From Elusimicrobiota bacterium (GTDB lineage Bacteria; Elusimicrobiota; Elusimicrobia; UBA1565): DNA of 8,844 nt. The notes under the pieces are model-generated. The model was not told the origin of the DNA, did no database searches, and saw only the letters and a program-made list of their open reading frames with translations. Both the position numbers and the translations under genes were made by a program. This document shows positions 1 to 5,739 of the stretch, piece by piece; position 1 is the stretch's first letter; every line of letters starts with the position of its first letter. The DNA lies in NCBI GenBank assembly GCA_003450735.1, contig DMEZ01000007.1, forward strand, positions 1 to 8,844, read 5' to 3'.

Positions 1-369
1 CCGAACACGGCCGTCTGGATCGGCCACGATCATGTTCTGATAGCCTTCCAGGTCACGGAACTCCCGCAACCGCGCCAGAAGGGACTCTTTCAGGGAAGCG
101 CTCCCAGGGGACCTCAACCATTGACCGACGAGCTGCTTGATATATCCCGAAGCATTCAGCCTGACGTCGGAGAGCCGCTCCTGCTGCCAGATGGCCAAAC
201 TTCCGGCCTTCAACTCGGCGATGGCCTTGAGCTCCGCGTACTTCTCGGCCCGGATAGCCCGGGCTTCGTGGCGATAGAACAGGTACCCGCCAAGAGCGAG
301 CACCAGGGCCGCGCCCGCGACGATGCCGGCTAGATCCCTCGGGAAACCCCGGATGCCCCTATCGCTCAT
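1..369 (-). CDS. Membrane-anchored sensor protein, N-terminal part (cut by window edge)
   Basis: The reading frame is open from an ATG at 369 to the window edge (123 codons) with no stop. After a short, basic N-terminus, residues about 13-32 form one hydrophobic membrane helix (AGIVAGAALVLALGGYLF). It is followed by a helical, charged segment that would lie outside the membrane, including IWQQERLSDVRLNASGYI and MIVADPDGRVR. This layout (one helix, then an 'eR..D' helix and a 'D.dGrV' strand) is what I know from N-terminal sensing domains of bacterial PAS/histidine-kinase proteins, so a membrane sensor kinase is inferred. The catalytic part is outside the window, so a cyclase or chemoreceptor cannot be excluded. 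The start overlaps the 3' end of the response-regulator/kinase gene by 11 bp. GGAGAG, 5 nt before the ATG, supports this start and suggests translational coupling. The two proteins probably work in one signalling pathway. Confidence 0.7.
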   Translation of the reverse strand, partial: MSDRGIRGFPRDLAGIVAGAALVLALGGYLFYRHEARAIRAEKYAELKAIAELKAGSLAIWQQERLSDVRLNASGYIKQLVGQWLRSPGSASLKESLLARLREFRDLEGYQNMIVADPDGRVR

Positions 370-1588
370 CGTCGCTCTCCGCTCCAACGGACGCCATCTC
401 CCGGACCCCGGCTTGCGGGGCCGGCAAGCGCACGGTGAAGACCGAGCCTCCGCCCGGGCGGCCGCCGAAGGAGACCGCCCCCCCGTGGGCTTCCGCGATG
501 CGCTGCGCGACGGCCAGGCCCACGCCCAGCCCCCCCACTTCCCGGGTCATGTGCTCGGCCGCCTGGTAGAGGCCATCGAAGATCCTCTCACTCTCCTCCA
601 ACGCGACCCCGACTCCCGTGTCCGAGAAAGCGACCACGATCTCGGCCTGGCTGTAGAGCGTGGATACCTCGATCAGGCCTTCCTTCTTGTTGAAATGGAT
701 CGCATTGAGCAGAAGCCGCGTGAACGCGGCCTCCAGGAGTTCGCCATCAGCCAGAAGGAGCCTGCGCTCGCCTTCCGACGAGAGCTTCACGCTCAAGCGC
801 CGCTCCTCCCAGAGGGGCCTATGGGACTCGACGATCCGCTCCAGCAGGGCCTGAAGGTCCAGCTCCGACTTATCCAACGGGAGCTGCTCGGCCCTGGTCC
901 GGGCGAAAAGGAGGAGGTCCTCCACGACGCCCTGCATGCGGTCGAGCGCGCCGGCGAGTTTCTTGAGGACGCCCTTGCCGGCCGGGCCCGGGACCTCGGC
1001 CTCCAGCATCCCGGCGGCCATCCGCGCGATCGTGACCGGGGTCCTCAGCTCGTGGCTGACCCGGGAGAGCAGGGCCACCTTGAGCCGCTCGACCTTCTGA
1101 AGCTCGGCGTAAGCGGCCTCAAGCTCGGAGCGCAGGAGCTTCTCGCGCTCGAGTTCCCGCGCCAGCCGCCGCAGCCCGATGAGGCGCCTCGCCACGGCCT
1201 CGAGCTGCTGGTTCGGGAAGGGCTTGATGAGATAGTCGACGACGCCGGTCTTCAAAGAGGGGATGGCGGTCTCCAGCGCGGGCGCGCCGGTCATCATCAC
1301 GACGTCGGTCTCGGGCCAGCGGTTCCTGATCTCCTCGGCCAGGGTCACCCCCGCGCGGGGGTCGCTCATCGCGATGTCGCTCAGCACGAAATCGAACCGG
1401 CCGCCAAGCATGCGCTCCCAGGCCTCCTTGGCGGAGTCCGCCGTCTCCACCGTCAAACCGATCCCTTCGAGGACCCGGCCGCAGACCTCGCGCACATGCC
1501 GGTCGTCGTCGACGACCAGGGCCCGCCCGGTTTCCGCCGGCCGAGCATTCATCTTCCTTTCATCCGATGGAACGGTGGGCTTACTCAT
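359..1588 (-). CDS. Response regulator receiver-histidine kinase fusion (REC-HisKA-HATPase)
   Basis: A 409-residue soluble signalling protein with no membrane segment. Residues about 22-138 are a receiver domain: the acidic patch is VVDDD (25-29), the phosphoacceptor is D71 in LSDIAM, and T100 and K122 (IKPF) complete the switch. A charged helix (about 139-172) leads to a HisKA dimerisation domain with the H-box SHELRTPV (phospho-His H179). The ATPase domain shows the N-box LLLNAIHFN (N295), DTGVGV (323-328) and GLGVGLAV (353-360). All catalytic residues are present. The order REC then kinase means the phosphorylation state of the receiver probably controls the kinase, or relays to it. The input is presumably another kinase, and the overlapping downstream membrane sensor is an obvious partner. 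The ATG at 1588 has only a weak upstream AGGGTG. M13 at 1552, directly behind AAAGGAAG, is an alternative start that still leaves an intact receiver domain. Confidence 0.93.
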   Translation of the reverse strand: MSKPTVPSDERKMNARPAETGRALVVDDDRHVREVCGRVLEGIGLTVETADSAKEAWERMLGGRFDFVLSDIAMSDPRAGVTLAEEIRNRWPETDVVMMTGAPALETAIPSLKTGVVDYLIKPFPNQQLEAVARRLIGLRRLARELEREKLLRSELEAAYAELQKVERLKVALLSRVSHELRTPVTIARMAAGMLEAEVPGPAGKGVLKKLAGALDRMQGVVEDLLLFARTRAEQLPLDKSELDLQALLERIVESHRPLWEERRLSVKLSSEGERRLLLADGELLEAAFTRLLLNAIHFNKKEGLIEVSTLYSQAEIVVAFSDTGVGVALEESERIFDGLYQAAEHMTREVGGLGVGLAVAQRIAEAHGGAVSFGGRPGGGSVFTVRLPAPQAGVREMASVGAESDDER

Positions 1589-1598
1589 TGAGGCACCC

Positions 1599-1638
1599 TA
1601 CTCATGGTACTCCCATGCCGCCGCTATTCCAATGAGTA
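1599..1638. repeat. Inverted repeat upstream of the REC-kinase gene
   Basis: Perfect 7-bp arms TACTCAT (1599-1605) and ATGAGTA (1632-1638) are separated by 26 nt. A smaller dyad, CATGG/CCATG, lies within the left half (1603-1617). The repeat starts 10 bp upstream of the ATG at 1588, so it could be an operator or a 5'-UTR structure. Arms of this length can arise by chance and no factor is known, so this is a weak call. Confidence 0.25.
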
Positions 1639-1678
1639 CTTGTACGCAGGATAGGGGGTAGTGCTCCTGCCGCACCCG

Positions 1679-1709
1679 CTTTACCAACGACTTTACTTAT
1701 ACTTTACCC
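1679..1709 (-). promoter_or_regulatory. Three phased CTTTAC direct repeats, possible regulator site/promoter
   Basis: CTTTAC occurs at 1679-1684, 1691-1696 and 1702-1707 (GTAAAG on the minus strand), with start-to-start spacings of 12 and 11 bp. That is close to one helical turn, so all copies face the same side of the DNA. Tandem half-sites with this period are typical of response-regulator binding sites. The block lies about 90-120 bp upstream of the REC-kinase start. TATAAG on the minus strand (1701 to 1696) lies between two copies and might be a -10 element, which would give a leader of roughly 100 nt. I see no convincing -35. Confidence 0.35.
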
Positions 1710-1714
1710 ATTAG

Positions 1715-1795
1715 TATCAGGAAGTCCTGAACGACCTAGCCGCCCTGCGCTTCGTCGGAAAGTACGCCAAAGCCAACAAGCACGCCCTGGTCTGA
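1715..1795 (+). pseudogene. Possible 3' remnant of an unidentified coding sequence
   Basis: After an in-frame TAG at 1712-1714, an open frame of 26 codons runs to a TGA at 1793-1795. It begins YQEVLNDLAALRF and ends with AKANKHALV. The composition is protein-like (alternating hydrophobic and charged residues, GC-rich third positions), unlike the AT-rich sequence before it. There is no start codon or ribosome site, so it reads like the last helix of a gene whose front has been lost. I do not recognise the family. Chance cannot be excluded at this length. Confidence 0.25.
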
Positions 1796-1842
1796 TTCCC
1801 GCCAGGCTAGGGATTGCGGCCCGCGGCGTCTGTAGTCGGCGG

Positions 1843-1863
1843 AAAAGCTGCGGGAATCCCGCC
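1843..1863 (-). terminator. Candidate Rho-independent terminator / third copy of the operator-like palindrome
   Basis: Just after the DUF4325-type stop codon, the minus strand reads GGCGGGATTCCCGC followed by AGCTTTTCC. This is a short GC stem (GCGGG/CCCGC around ATT) and a 4-T run 3 nt later. It could terminate the two-gene unit, although the stem and T-run are short. The core CGGGATTCCCG is identical to the core of the two palindromes in the promoter of the same unit (3128-3144, 3156-3172), so a protein-binding role is the alternative. A further matching half, GATTCCCGC, lies at 1794-1802. Confidence 0.4.
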
Positions 1864-1865
1864 TC

Positions 1866-2156
1866 TCACGCGCCTTCCTGCATATAGTCGACGACGATCG
1901 AGATGATCTTCTTGACGGTGTCGTTGCAGGACTTGAATTCGAGGCGATCCAGCACGTCGACGCCGCGCTTGCGGATCAAGTCGCTGATCAAAGCATGGAT
2001 GAAGGACTGCGTGACCGCGTCCACCCGCTCGAAGCTCAAGACGACGCTCTCGCCTTTATCGAGCGCCGGGATGATCTCCTTGAGACGAAGGTCTCTGGCC
2101 GCGTCCTTGTTCTCCGCGAAGGCCCCCGCATGGGCGTGGATCTCGATGCGCTTCAT
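1866..2156 (-). CDS. Small STAS-like protein (DUF4325 type), putative antagonist partner
   Basis: A 96-residue acidic/basic protein without membrane segments or a signal peptide. It has a predicted alternating strand/helix pattern: MKRIEIHAHAG, then a strand VVLSFERVDAVT (39-49) and a helix carrying QSFIHALISDLI (50-61). Strand-acidic loop-'T/S-SF-h-AL' is the hallmark I recognise from the STAS-like DUF4325 family. S51 sits near the position of the phospho-acceptor serine of SpoIIAA-type STAS proteins, but its phosphorylation is inference. The ATG at 2156 overlaps the upstream stop as ATGA, with GGAGG 11 nt before it. The frame is open further upstream, but that part lies inside the kinase gene and is not used. 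The gene is co-transcribed with the GHKL ATPase, so a partner-switching pair is the likely role. The family's biochemical function is not established. Confidence 0.8.
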   Translation of the reverse strand: MKRIEIHAHAGAFAENKDAARDLRLKEIIPALDKGESVVLSFERVDAVTQSFIHALISDLIRKRGVDVLDRLEFKSCNDTVKKIISIVVDYMQEGA

Positions 2157-3115
2157 GTGAATCGCGGCCTCCGATATCGCTCTTTCCGGCGCTCCCTGAC
2201 GGCGGAACCGTAAGTCTTTCGGATCGCGTCCAACAATCTCGAGAACTCCTCCGTCTGGTTGAGCGTGATGTCCACGCCCACGACGGTGCCGGGCCATACG
2301 GGCATCCCGCCCTCGGAGGAGTGCCGGTCCGCGAACGGATCGGCGTGCAGGCGCAGATTCCGGGCGGCGGTCTTCTTCAGCAGTTTGTAGAAACCGGCTC
2401 CGCTGTAGACCACGAAGAATTCCCGGTTGACGCTGGCGATGGACTTGATGAAGAAGAGCCCCGCCCCCGCGTTCTGCTCCGTTCCTCCCTCCATACTGGT
2501 CGTGCCGGTGATGCCTGGCATGAGCGCGAGGCGGATCGCGTCCAGGTCAGTTTCAGCGGGGTGCGAGCGCGTGATCGTCGCCCGGATCCCGAGGCCCGTA
2601 TCGGCGATGCCGATGCGGATCGAGTTGGTCTTCTTGTAGTATTGCGCGCACAGGATCGCGCCGTCACTGGCCTCGGCGTGCTCCAATACATTCCTTACGA
2701 GTTCGCTGACGATGTAGCCTAGCGTCTTCGCTTGTTCCGCTTCCAGATGGAGCAGCGGGATCATCTCCGCGATGAAACGAGTGAGCTCTTCCGATGTCCT
2801 GATCCGGGTCAAAGGGATGAATCGCCCTGCCGGCTCATGCACCGTTATGGAGATATCGGTCGGGATGTCCAGGAGTTTGAATAGACCCATACGGACAAGA
2901 TAGTGGCTGGAGCCTGCTTCCAGCTTCTGGCATCGGATATTACTCGAGCCCACCTTTAGACCTAAGGCCGCGACCATGGAGATCACGGAAGGATGAACGG
3001 CGATCCACTTGTCGTTCGCCGTTATTTGCAGTCGGTCCGGCTCGCTGGGGTCAAAACCACGAATGAACGGATCGATATTCCCTAAAAATGCGCTATTGGG
3101 GAGATGAATCTTCAT
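2153..3115 (-). CDS. GHKL-fold ATP-binding protein (anti-sigma-kinase-like) with N-terminal STAS-like region
   Basis: 320 residues, soluble. The C-terminal half (about 105-290) is a Bergerat-fold ATPase: an N-box with E138 and N142 in SELVRNVLEHA, the G1 box ADTGLGIR (171-178) and the G2 box NAGAGLFFIKSIAS (215-228). There is no H-box or dimerisation helix, so it is not a classical histidine kinase. SpoIIAB/RsbW-like serine kinases have this reduced form. Residues about 28-83 (ihP..i.mvA.lG then YLVRMGLFKLL, 72-82) resemble the STAS-like N-terminal region seen in some HATPase_c_2 proteins; this is pattern recognition, not a search result. The ATG at 3115 is chosen; an adjacent TTG at 3118 is possible. 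No Shine-Dalgarno is present, and the -10 element ends 8 nt before the ATG, so the mRNA is probably leaderless. The gene's lower GC (about 40-57% on sampled lines) hints at acquisition. Its partner is the overlapping DUF4325-type gene. Confidence 0.82.
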   Translation of the reverse strand: MKIHLPNSAFLGNIDPFIRGFDPSEPDRLQITANDKWIAVHPSVISMVAALGLKVGSSNIRCQKLEAGSSHYLVRMGLFKLLDIPTDISITVHEPAGRFIPLTRIRTSEELTRFIAEMIPLLHLEAEQAKTLGYIVSELVRNVLEHAEASDGAILCAQYYKKTNSIRIGIADTGLGIRATITRSHPAETDLDAIRLALMPGITGTTSMEGGTEQNAGAGLFFIKSIASVNREFFVVYSGAGFYKLLKKTAARNLRLHADPFADRHSSEGGMPVWPGTVVGVDITLNQTEEFSRLLDAIRKTYGSAVRERRKERYRRPRFT

Positions 3116-3123
3116 CAATGCAC

Positions 3124-3152
3124 ATTATACCGGGATTCCCGGTAATTGTCAA
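3124..3152 (-). promoter_or_regulatory. Consensus sigma-70 promoter of the GHKL/STAS-like operon
   Basis: On the minus strand TTGACA (3152 to 3147) and TATAAT (3129 to 3124) match the sigma-70 consensus perfectly, with the optimal 17-bp spacer (3146 to 3130). The -10 ends 8 nt before the ATG, so transcription should begin within 0-2 nt of the start codon. A perfect promoter of this kind is normally strong and would need repression. The spacer is filled by a palindrome, which fits a repressor site. Confidence 0.85.
3128..3144. promoter_or_regulatory. Operator-like palindrome O1 in the promoter spacer
   Basis: TACCGGGATTCCCGGTA is a 17-bp dyad, perfect except for the central base. It occupies nearly the whole spacer between -35 and -10 and shares the first two bases of the -10 element. 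A protein bound here would block RNA polymerase directly. A 16-bp stretch is repeated exactly 28 bp away (see O2). No regulator gene is recognisable in the window. Confidence 0.7.
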
Positions 3153-3155
3153 TAA

Positions 3156-3172
3156 TACCGGGATTCCCGGCA
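3156..3172. promoter_or_regulatory. Operator-like palindrome O2 upstream of the -35
   Basis: This second copy shares 16 bp exactly with O1 (ATACCGGGATTCCCGG at 3155-3170 and 3127-3142). Its outer right arm is degenerate (CA instead of TA). The centre-to-centre distance is 28 bp, a little under three helical turns. It ends the upstream side of the promoter, 3 bp from the -35 hexamer, and lies 25 bp past the stop codon of the flavoprotein gene. It is probably a cooperative or auxiliary site for the same factor. Confidence 0.65.
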
Positions 3173-3196
3173 AATCGGAAGTCTAAACTCCGCGAA

Positions 3197-4408
3197 TCAT
3201 CCAGCCGCAGATGACCCGGCCCTCATCCCGGACGCCCACGCGAACTGCAGGTTGAAGCCGCCGCTGTCGCCGTCCACGTCCAGCATCTCGCCGGCCAGGT
3301 AGACCCCGCGCGCCTTCCTCGACTCCAGGGTGTGCGGATCCACTTCCGGCACTCTCACCCCGCCCGCGGTCGCCATCGCCTCGTCCCACGGCCGCGGCCC
3401 GGTGACAGGGAATCTCCAGCCCTTGAGCGTCCCGCCCAGGCGGTTGAGCTCGGCCTCATCCAGCGTGGACGCCGGCGCGTGCGCGTCGAGCCCCAGGCGC
3501 TTGAGGAGCACGGCCGGCACCTTCTCCGGCAGGAGGCCGATGAAGAAGCCCTTGAGCGAGCGCGTCTTGAAGCGCTGAGCCCGCTTCTTGAGGAAGGAGA
3601 GGAACTCGCCCTCGGAGCGCTCCGGGAAGAGGTCCACGACGCCCTCAACCTGCCCTTTAAGGCAGGCCCGCGCCGCCTCCCGGCTCACGTCCAGCGCCGC
3701 CGGCCCCGACACCCCGTAGTCCGTGAAGAGCAGCTCGCCGCGCGCCTGCGCGAGTTCGCGGCCCGAGTGCTCGACCCGAAGCGCCGCCTCGACCCTGACG
3801 CCGTCGAGCTCCTGGGGCCAGCTTGCCCCCGCGCAGAGCGGCACGAGGGCCGGCGTGAGCTCCGTGAGCTTGTGCCCCAGCGATTCGACCAAAGAGTACC
3901 CCTCGCGCCCGCCGCCCAGCTTCGGGTAGCCTAAGCCCCCGCAGGCCAGCACCAGCGCGTCGGCGGCCAGCCGCTCCTGGCCCAGGCGCAGGATGAAGCC
4001 CTTGCCGCTCTTGTCGACGCCCTCCACGGCGGCCTCGAGCCTCGTCTCGGCGCCCAGTTCGTTGAGCGCGGCCTGCAGGGCCCCCACCACCGCCTGCGAG
4101 CGCCCACAGCGCGGGAAGAGGCGCCCGTCGGCCTCCTCCATCACCGGGACGCCGAGCTCCTCGAAGAAGGCCCGCACGTCGAAGCCCTCGAGCAGGGCGC
4201 TCACGAAGGCCTTGTCGCCGCCGTGGTAGCGCCCGGCCGAGACCCGCGCGTTGCCCAGGTTGCAGCGCCCGCCGCCGCTGGCGAGCACCTTGCGGCCCAG
4301 AGCCTTGCCCTTCTCGAGCACGACGACAGCCGCTCCCTGCCGGAGGGCGGCGAGCGCGGCGGCCAGCCCCGCGGCCCCTCCGCCGATGACTGCGACCGTT
4401 GTCTTCAT
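3197..4408 (-). CDS. BaiN/HI0933-type FAD/NAD(P)-dependent flavoprotein
   Basis: 403 residues, the usual length of the HI0933/YhiN/BaiN family of cytosolic two-dinucleotide-binding flavoproteins. The N-terminal Rossmann motif VIGGGAAGLAAA (7-18) and the acidic strand end VVLEKG bind the FAD ADP moiety. The family signature ASGGGRCNLGN (43-53) follows. Further family motifs are FTDYGVSGPA (228-237), ATAGGV (346-351) and the C-terminal AGEMLDVDGDSGGFNLQFAW (372-391), where FAD is completed. The protein looks intact. The physiological substrate of most members is unknown, and bile-acid reduction applies only to one gut lineage, so no symbol is given. The gene is divergent from the cysteine desulfidase-type gene, with only 37 bp between the two start codons. 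A -10-like TATAAC ends 8 nt before the ATG and there is no Shine-Dalgarno sequence. No terminator is seen before the next minus-strand promoter, so read-through is possible. Confidence 0.93.
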   Translation of the reverse strand: MKTTVAVIGGGAAGLAAALAALRQGAAVVVLEKGKALGRKVLASGGGRCNLGNARVSAGRYHGGDKAFVSALLEGFDVRAFFEELGVPVMEEADGRLFPRCGRSQAVVGALQAALNELGAETRLEAAVEGVDKSGKGFILRLGQERLAADALVLACGGLGYPKLGGGREGYSLVESLGHKLTELTPALVPLCAGASWPQELDGVRVEAALRVEHSGRELAQARGELLFTDYGVSGPAALDVSREAARACLKGQVEGVVDLFPERSEGEFLSFLKKRAQRFKTRSLKGFFIGLLPEKVPAVLLKRLGLDAHAPASTLDEAELNRLGGTLKGWRFPVTGPRPWDEAMATAGGVRVPEVDPHTLESRKARGVYLAGEMLDVDGDSGGFNLQFAWASGMRAGSSAAG

Positions 4409-4446
4409 CCAGACCAGTTATAGCAAATGGCTATAATAGCCCCCAA
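4408..4446. promoter_or_regulatory. Symmetric divergent promoter region (flavoprotein / desulfidase)
   Basis: An inverted repeat TTATAGC (4418-4424) / GCTATAA (4430-4436) with a 5-nt centre contains both -10 elements: TATAAC on the minus strand (4422 to 4417) and TATAAT on the plus strand (4432-4437). The symmetry centre is 4427, and both ATGs lie exactly 19 bp from it. Each -10 ends 8 nt before its ATG. The -35 elements are weak (for example TTGGGG on the minus strand, 4446 to 4441) and would fall on the opposite gene's start codon. The two polymerases should therefore compete for this site. Confidence 0.65.
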
Positions 4447-5735
4447 TGAACCTGTTAAAGGAAGTCCTCCGCCGCCAGGTGTATCCCGCCATGGGCTGCA
4501 CCGAGCCCGTCTGCGTCGCCCTCTGCGCCGCCCACGCCGCCAAGGCCCTGGGCGAACCCGTCCGCGACGCCGTCTTCGTGCTCGATCCCGGCACCTACAA
4601 GAACGGGATGGGCGTGAGCCTGCCCAACGCCTGCGGCGGAAAGGGCAATCTGCTCGCCGGCGCGCTCGGCCTGCTCATCGCCGAGCCGGCCCTGCGCATG
4701 GAGATCCTCAGGAAGGCCACCCCGGCTTTGGTCAAGAAGGCCGGCTCGCTGCTCCGGAGCGGCCGGGCGCGCATGAGCGTCGCGCCGGACAAGAAGGAGT
4801 GCTACGTGGAGGTCAGCGTCCGCGGCGAGAAGCACAGCGCCGTCTGTCTGATCGCGGGCAGCCATACCCACGTGGCCGCCCTGAGCCGCGACGGGCGGGC
4901 GCTCGTGAAGGGCTGCCGACGCAAGGCGAAGCCCGAGGAGCGCTACAAGGACCTCCTGCGCAAAGCGTCCATCGGCGACCTCGTGCGCTGGGCCGAGCGC
5001 ATGGACGCGGCCGACGCCGCCTATCTGAAGAAGGGCGTCCTGATGAACCTCGCCGCGGCCAAGGAGGGGATGAAGCTCCACAAGGTCGGCTTCTACCTGC
5101 AGGACCTGCTCCGGCGCGGCTACCTGTTGGACGACGTCTTCGCGGCCACCAAGCTGCTGACCGCCTCGGCCGCCGACGCGCGCATGGACGGCGCGCCGGT
5201 TCCCGTCATGAGCAGCGGCGAGAGCGGCAACCAGGGCATCGTCGCCTCCCTCGTCCCCTGGCAGGTCGGCCTGGCCTTCAAGGCCCCCGAGAAGACCATC
5301 CTGAGGAGCATCGCCCTCTCCCACCTGCTCAACGCCTTCGTGAAGGTGCACACGGGCGCGCTCGCCCCCATCTGCGGCTGCGCCATCGCGGCCGGGGTCG
5401 GCGCTGCGGCCGCCATCGTCTACCAGCGCAAGGGCGCCGACCTCAAGGCCATCGGCCTCGCCATCAACAACGTCATCAGCGACATCGGGGGCATGCTCTG
5501 CGACGGGGCGAAGAGCGGCTGCGCGCTCAAGGTGGTCAGCTCGACCGACACCGCCATCCGCTCGGCCTACATGGGCATCCACCGCTACGGCATCACGGAG
5601 GTCGAGGGCTTCGTGGGGCGCAGCGCCGAGGAGACCATCCGCAACCTCGCGAAGATCTCCACCATCGGCATGGCCAAGGTCGACGGCACCATCGTCGACA
5701 TCATGCTCGGCAAGCAGTCCGGCGGAAAGCGCTGA
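4446..5735 (+). CDS. cyuA: L-cysteine desulfidase / UPF0597 family protein (CyuA-like)
   Basis: 429 residues, full length for the UPF0597 (YhaM/CyuA) family, which is related to the iron-sulfur L-serine dehydratases. Characterised members split L-cysteine into pyruvate, ammonia and sulfide using an iron-sulfur cluster. The N-terminus carries YPAMGCTEPVCVAL with the conserved C18. MSSGESGNQGI (255-265) is the family's glycine-rich motif. Candidate cluster cysteines follow at C310/C312 (APICGCAIAAGVGAA) and C352/C359 (GGMLCDGAKSGCALK). All expected motifs are present, so the protein is probably active and cytosolic. No cysteine transporter or Lrp-type regulator gene is adjacent, unlike the E. 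coli cyuPA arrangement, so its role (cysteine detoxification, sulfide supply for Fe-S or tRNA thiolation, or carbon use) is open. The start has no Shine-Dalgarno sequence, and TATAAT ends 8 nt before the ATG. Its stop is 4 nt from the convergent hisS stop. Confidence 0.88.
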   Translation: MNLLKEVLRRQVYPAMGCTEPVCVALCAAHAAKALGEPVRDAVFVLDPGTYKNGMGVSLPNACGGKGNLLAGALGLLIAEPALRMEILRKATPALVKKAGSLLRSGRARMSVAPDKKECYVEVSVRGEKHSAVCLIAGSHTHVAALSRDGRALVKGCRRKAKPEERYKDLLRKASIGDLVRWAERMDAADAAYLKKGVLMNLAAAKEGMKLHKVGFYLQDLLRRGYLLDDVFAATKLLTASAADARMDGAPVPVMSSGESGNQGIVASLVPWQVGLAFKAPEKTILRSIALSHLLNAFVKVHTGALAPICGCAIAAGVGAAAAIVYQRKGADLKAIGLAINNVISDIGGMLCDGAKSGCALKVVSSTDTAIRSAYMGIHRYGITEVEGFVGRSAEETIRNLAKISTIGMAKVDGTIVDIMLGKQSGGKR

Positions 5736-5739
5736 GATC

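Noticed and set aside
323..1591. Long plus-strand open frame (422 codons) opposite the REC-kinase gene
   Set aside because: It is an antisense shadow in GC-rich DNA: proline/arginine/glycine-rich, with no recognisable domain, while the minus strand encodes complete REC and kinase motifs.
2157..2297. N-terminal extension of the DUF4325-type gene (start at 2297)
   Set aside because: The extension lies entirely within the GHKL coding region and has arginine-rich composition. The ATGA overlap and GGAGG support the ATG at 2156.
3127..3170. Two 16-bp repeats considered as a mini CRISPR array or recombination att sites
   Set aside because: There are only two copies, a 12-bp gap and no cas or integrase genes. 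They fit exactly into promoter geometry, so operators explain them better.
3183..3389. 68-codon minus-strand open frame at the 3' end of the flavoprotein gene
   Set aside because: It is out of frame with the intact flavoprotein C-terminus, glycine/arginine-rich, and has no ribosome site.
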